From assembly GCA_902619495.1 (NCBI GenBank), contig CACNEM010000004.1:1-64000 (forward strand): a stretch of DNA of 64,000 nt, written 5' to 3'. A program made the translations under genes and the position numbers. Below are positions 62,125-64,000 of the stretch, in pieces. Position 1 is the stretch's first letter, and each line of letters opens with the position of its first letter. The notes beneath the pieces were generated by a model that was not told the origin of the DNA, made no database searches, and worked only from the letters and a program-made list of their open reading frames with translations. Source of the stretch: an uncultured Pelagibacteraceae bacterium. Lineage in GTDB: Bacteria; Pseudomonadota; Alphaproteobacteria; Pelagibacterales; Pelagibacteraceae.

Positions 62125-64000
62125 CCTTTATTTTGCCTATTCTCCACTAGCGAGGCAACAACAGTTGGATCTGCTAAAGTAGTTGTATCGCCTAAATTAT
62201 CAGGATCGTTCTCCGCAATTTTTCTCAAAATTCTTCTCATAATTTTACCCGATCTTGTTTTTGGTAATCCAGGTGCAAATTGAATTATGTCTGGGTAGCA
62301 ATGAGCTCCAACAAGTCTTTTTACAAATTGTTTTAATTCTCTCTCTAAGTCTCCTGATGGATTCTCTCCAGCAATTAAAGTTACATAACAATAAAGCCCA
62401 TTACCTTTAATACTATGTGGAAATCCAACTACCGCTGCTTCTGCGACTTTTGGATGTGCTACAAATGCGCTTTCTATTTCAGCAGTTCCAATGTTGTGTC
62501 CTGAAACAATAATTACATCGTCAACTCTACCAGTTATCCAATAATATCCATCTTTATCTCTTTTGCAGCCGTCACCAGTGAAATATTTTCCATCATGCTG
62601 AGAAAAATAAGTATCAATAAATCTTTGATGATCACCATAAACCGTACGCATTTGACCTGGCCAAGAACTTGCCATACATAACCTGCCTTTTCCTTCACCT
62701 TTTATAACTTTTCCATCATTATCAACTAAAACTGGCTTAATACCGTAGAAAGGTTTAGTAGCTGAACCTGGTTTCAGGTCAATAGCTCCTGGTTGAGGAG
62801 CAATAAGTATTCCCCCTGTTTCTGTTTGCCACCAAGTATCAACTATAGGGCATCGAGAGTCTCCAACTGTTTTATAATACCACATCCAAGCTTCAGGATT
62901 AATTGGTTCACCTACGGTTCCTAAGAGTTTTAAAGTTTTTCTACTTGTTTTTTTTACCGGACCATCACCTTCTCTCATCAATGCTCTTATTGCAGTTGGA
63001 GCTGTGTAAAAAATATTAACTTTATATTTATCCACTATTTGCCACCATCTAGAACTATCAGGGTAATTCGGTACGCCTTCAAACATAATTGTTGTTGCCC
63101 CGTTAGCAAGTGGTCCGTAAATAATATAACTGTGTCCAGTAACCCAACCAATATCAGCAGTACACCAATAAATATCATTTGCTTTATAATCAAAAATATA
63201 TTGATGTGTCATTGAAGCATAAACCATATAACCACCTGTAGTATGAAGTACACCTTTAGGTTTTCCAGTAGAACCAGAGGTATAAAGAATAAACAAAGGA
63301 TCTTCTGCATTCATCTCCTCAGGATCACATTTAGATGGAACTGAAGATATTAATTCTTTATAAGATACATCTCTTTCATCATCCCAATCAACTTGATTGC
63401 CTGTTCTTTCAACAACAATGCATTTCTTTACATTTGGACATTGTTGTAAAGCAGCATCTGCTATTTTTTTAAGAGGAATAATTTTGCCTCCTCTAACTCC
63501 TTCATCAGCTGTTACAAGATAATCAGATTCACAATCGTTAATTCTGGTTGCTATAGAATCAGGCGAAAATCCGCCGAAAATAATTGAGTGAACCGCTCCA
63601 ATCCTAGCACATGCTAACATTATGTATGCTAATTCAGGAATCATAGTAAGATATATTGTTACCCTATCTCCTTTTTGTATTCCCAGACTCTTTAAACCGT
63701 TAGCAGCTTTACAAACATTTTGATGTAATTCTTTATATGATATTTTTTTACTATCCGCGGGATCATCTCCGACCCAAATAATTGCAGTTTTAGTCGGGTT
63801 CTTTTTTAGGTGCCTATCAATGCAATTTGCTGAGGCATTTAAGGTACCATCATAATACCATTTAATTTTAACTTCTTCTTTACTGTATTTAACATCTTTA
63901 ATTTTTGTATATTTCTTTATCCAGGAAATTCTTTTTCCCTCTTTAGCCCAAAATTTATCATTTTCTTTAATTGAAAGTTTGTATTTCTTTTTATATTTAG
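62121..64000 (-). CDS. acs: Acetyl-CoA synthetase, 5' end outside the window
   Basis: The reading frame is open from the stop at 62121 to the right edge: about 626 codons, so some 20 N-terminal residues are missing. The first visible residues include [12 protein letters not shown] and [20 protein letters not shown], the typical Acs N-terminus. Core motifs are [20 protein letters not shown] (A3, phosphate loop), [20 protein letters not shown] and [10 protein letters not shown]; the acetylatable Lys motif is [14 protein letters not shown]. It converts acetate, CoA and ATP to acetyl-CoA. It pairs with the symporter nearby. An ATG at 63644 is internal. Confidence 0.97.
   Translation of the reverse strand, partial: KYKKKYKLSIKENDKFWAKEGKRISWIKKYTKIKDVKYSKEEVKIKWYYDGTLNASANCIDRHLKKNPTKTAIIWVGDDPADSKKISYKELHQNVCKAANGLKSLGIQKGDRVTIYLTMIPELAYIMLACARIGAVHSIIFGGFSPDSIATRINDCESDYLVTADEGVRGGKIIPLKKIADAALQQCPNVKKCIVVERTGNQVDWDDERDVSYKELISSVPSKCDPEEMNAEDPLFILYTSGSTGKPKGVLHTTGGYMVYASMTHQYIFDYKANDIYWCTADIGWVTGHSYIIYGPLANGATTIMFEGVPNYPDSSRWWQIVDKYKVNIFYTAPTAIRALMREGDGPVKKTSRKTLKLLGTVGEPINPEAWMWYYKTVGDSRCPIVDTWWQTETGGILIAPQPGAIDLKPGSATKPFYGIKPVLVDNDGKVIKGEGKGRLCMASSWPGQMRTVYGDHQRFIDTYFSQHDGKYFTGDGCKRDKDGYYWITGRVDDVIIVSGHNIGTAEIESAFVAHPKVAEAAVVGFPHSIKGNGLYCYVTLIAGENPSGDLERELKQFVKRLVGAHCYPDIIQFAPGLPKTRSGKIMRRILRKIAENDPDNLGDTTTLADPTVVASLVENRQNKG

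Noticed and set aside
1-64000. Prophage, insertion sequences, CRISPR arrays, toxin-antitoxin or defence islands.
   Set aside because: No transposase, integrase, phage, cas or restriction genes and no regularly spaced repeats. All neighbourhoods match core alphaproteobacterial gene order.

Overview
The window is chromosomal DNA from a SAR11-type alphaproteobacterium (order Pelagibacterales, 'Candidatus Pelagibacter'-like). Four things point there: the very high A+T content with Lys/Asn/Ile-rich proteins; near-absence of spacer DNA, with many genes overlapping or abutting; alphaproteobacterial gene orders (tsaB..fur-miaB-phoH-ybeY, grpE-dnaK-dnaJ-dapB, leuS-lptE-holA, parB-parA-rsmG-mnmG-mnmE, ftsK-lolA, tim44/fxsA/secB-dnaQ-coaE-aroE-maf-ppsR, hemE-hemH-hemJ-rho); and a small SAR11-style porin. 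I see no prophage, insertion sequence, CRISPR array or integron. Nearly all of the DNA is core genome.

Layout. 1-8.9 kb: mostly minus-strand genes for tRNA modification and RNA/ribosome maturation (ybeY fragment, phoH, miaB, a shortened tsaB), a Fur-family regulator, a polysaccharide deacetylase, a Bax-like glucosaminidase, nfuA, trpS and murJ. 8.9-14.3 kb: maeB, a BON-domain lipoprotein, rsmI, an LpoA-like lipoprotein-type protein and rdgB. 14.4-19 kb: grpE-dnaK-dnaJ, a 55-codon membrane gene and dapB, with a sigma-32-like promoter before dnaK. 19-24.6 kb: small lipoprotein, nth, a PfkB kinase, a 35-codon ArfA-like ribosome-rescue gene, a pseudo-receiver regulator, an L,D-transpeptidase, yggS, a thiE-like gene and a porin. 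24.7-36 kb: a DUF3576-like lipoprotein, leuS, lptE, holA, then parB, parA, rsmG (with two parS-like palindromes inside it), mnmG, mnmE and a UbiH-family hydroxylase. 36-42.4 kb: ftsK, lolA, GNAT and HIT proteins, and hisE-F-A-H-B. 42.5-49.7 kb: hslVU, smr, a Tim44-like gene, fxsA, secB, dnaQ, coaE, aroE, maf and ppsR. 49717-49989 is the largest gene-free stretch. It sits between ppsR (the RP001 homologue) and hemE, exactly where Caulobacter has its origin, and is full of short AT-rich repeats, so I call it the candidate oriC. 50-59 kb: haem genes, rho, a Lon N-terminal-like protein, tRNA-Gly(GCC), a pterin dehydratase, purH, heparinase-like, rpe and a small membrane protein. 59.2-64 kb: a two-subunit sodium:solute symporter, an unrecognised gene, and acs running off the right end.

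How it fits together. The middle of the window is the chromosome's origin domain: candidate oriC, parABS about 19 kb away, the FtsK translocase, and DNA polymerase III subunits (holA, dnaQ). The right end looks like acetate/carboxylate assimilation (symporter plus acetyl-CoA synthetase). Expression signals are compressed: I find only two clear hairpin terminators, and nine convergent gene pairs overlap at their 3' ends (five by exactly four bases through shared stop codons). Several divergent pairs have start codons that abut or share bases, which implies leaderless mRNAs or promoters inside neighbouring genes.

I did not find a clear new multi-gene system. The strongest leads are the oriC/parS pair, the overlooked arfA-like gene, the ATGCAT head-to-head start, the palindromes upstream of the symporter and porin, and the EF-hand-like loop inside the symporter. 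All calls are from reading the sequence and family knowledge; no searches were run.
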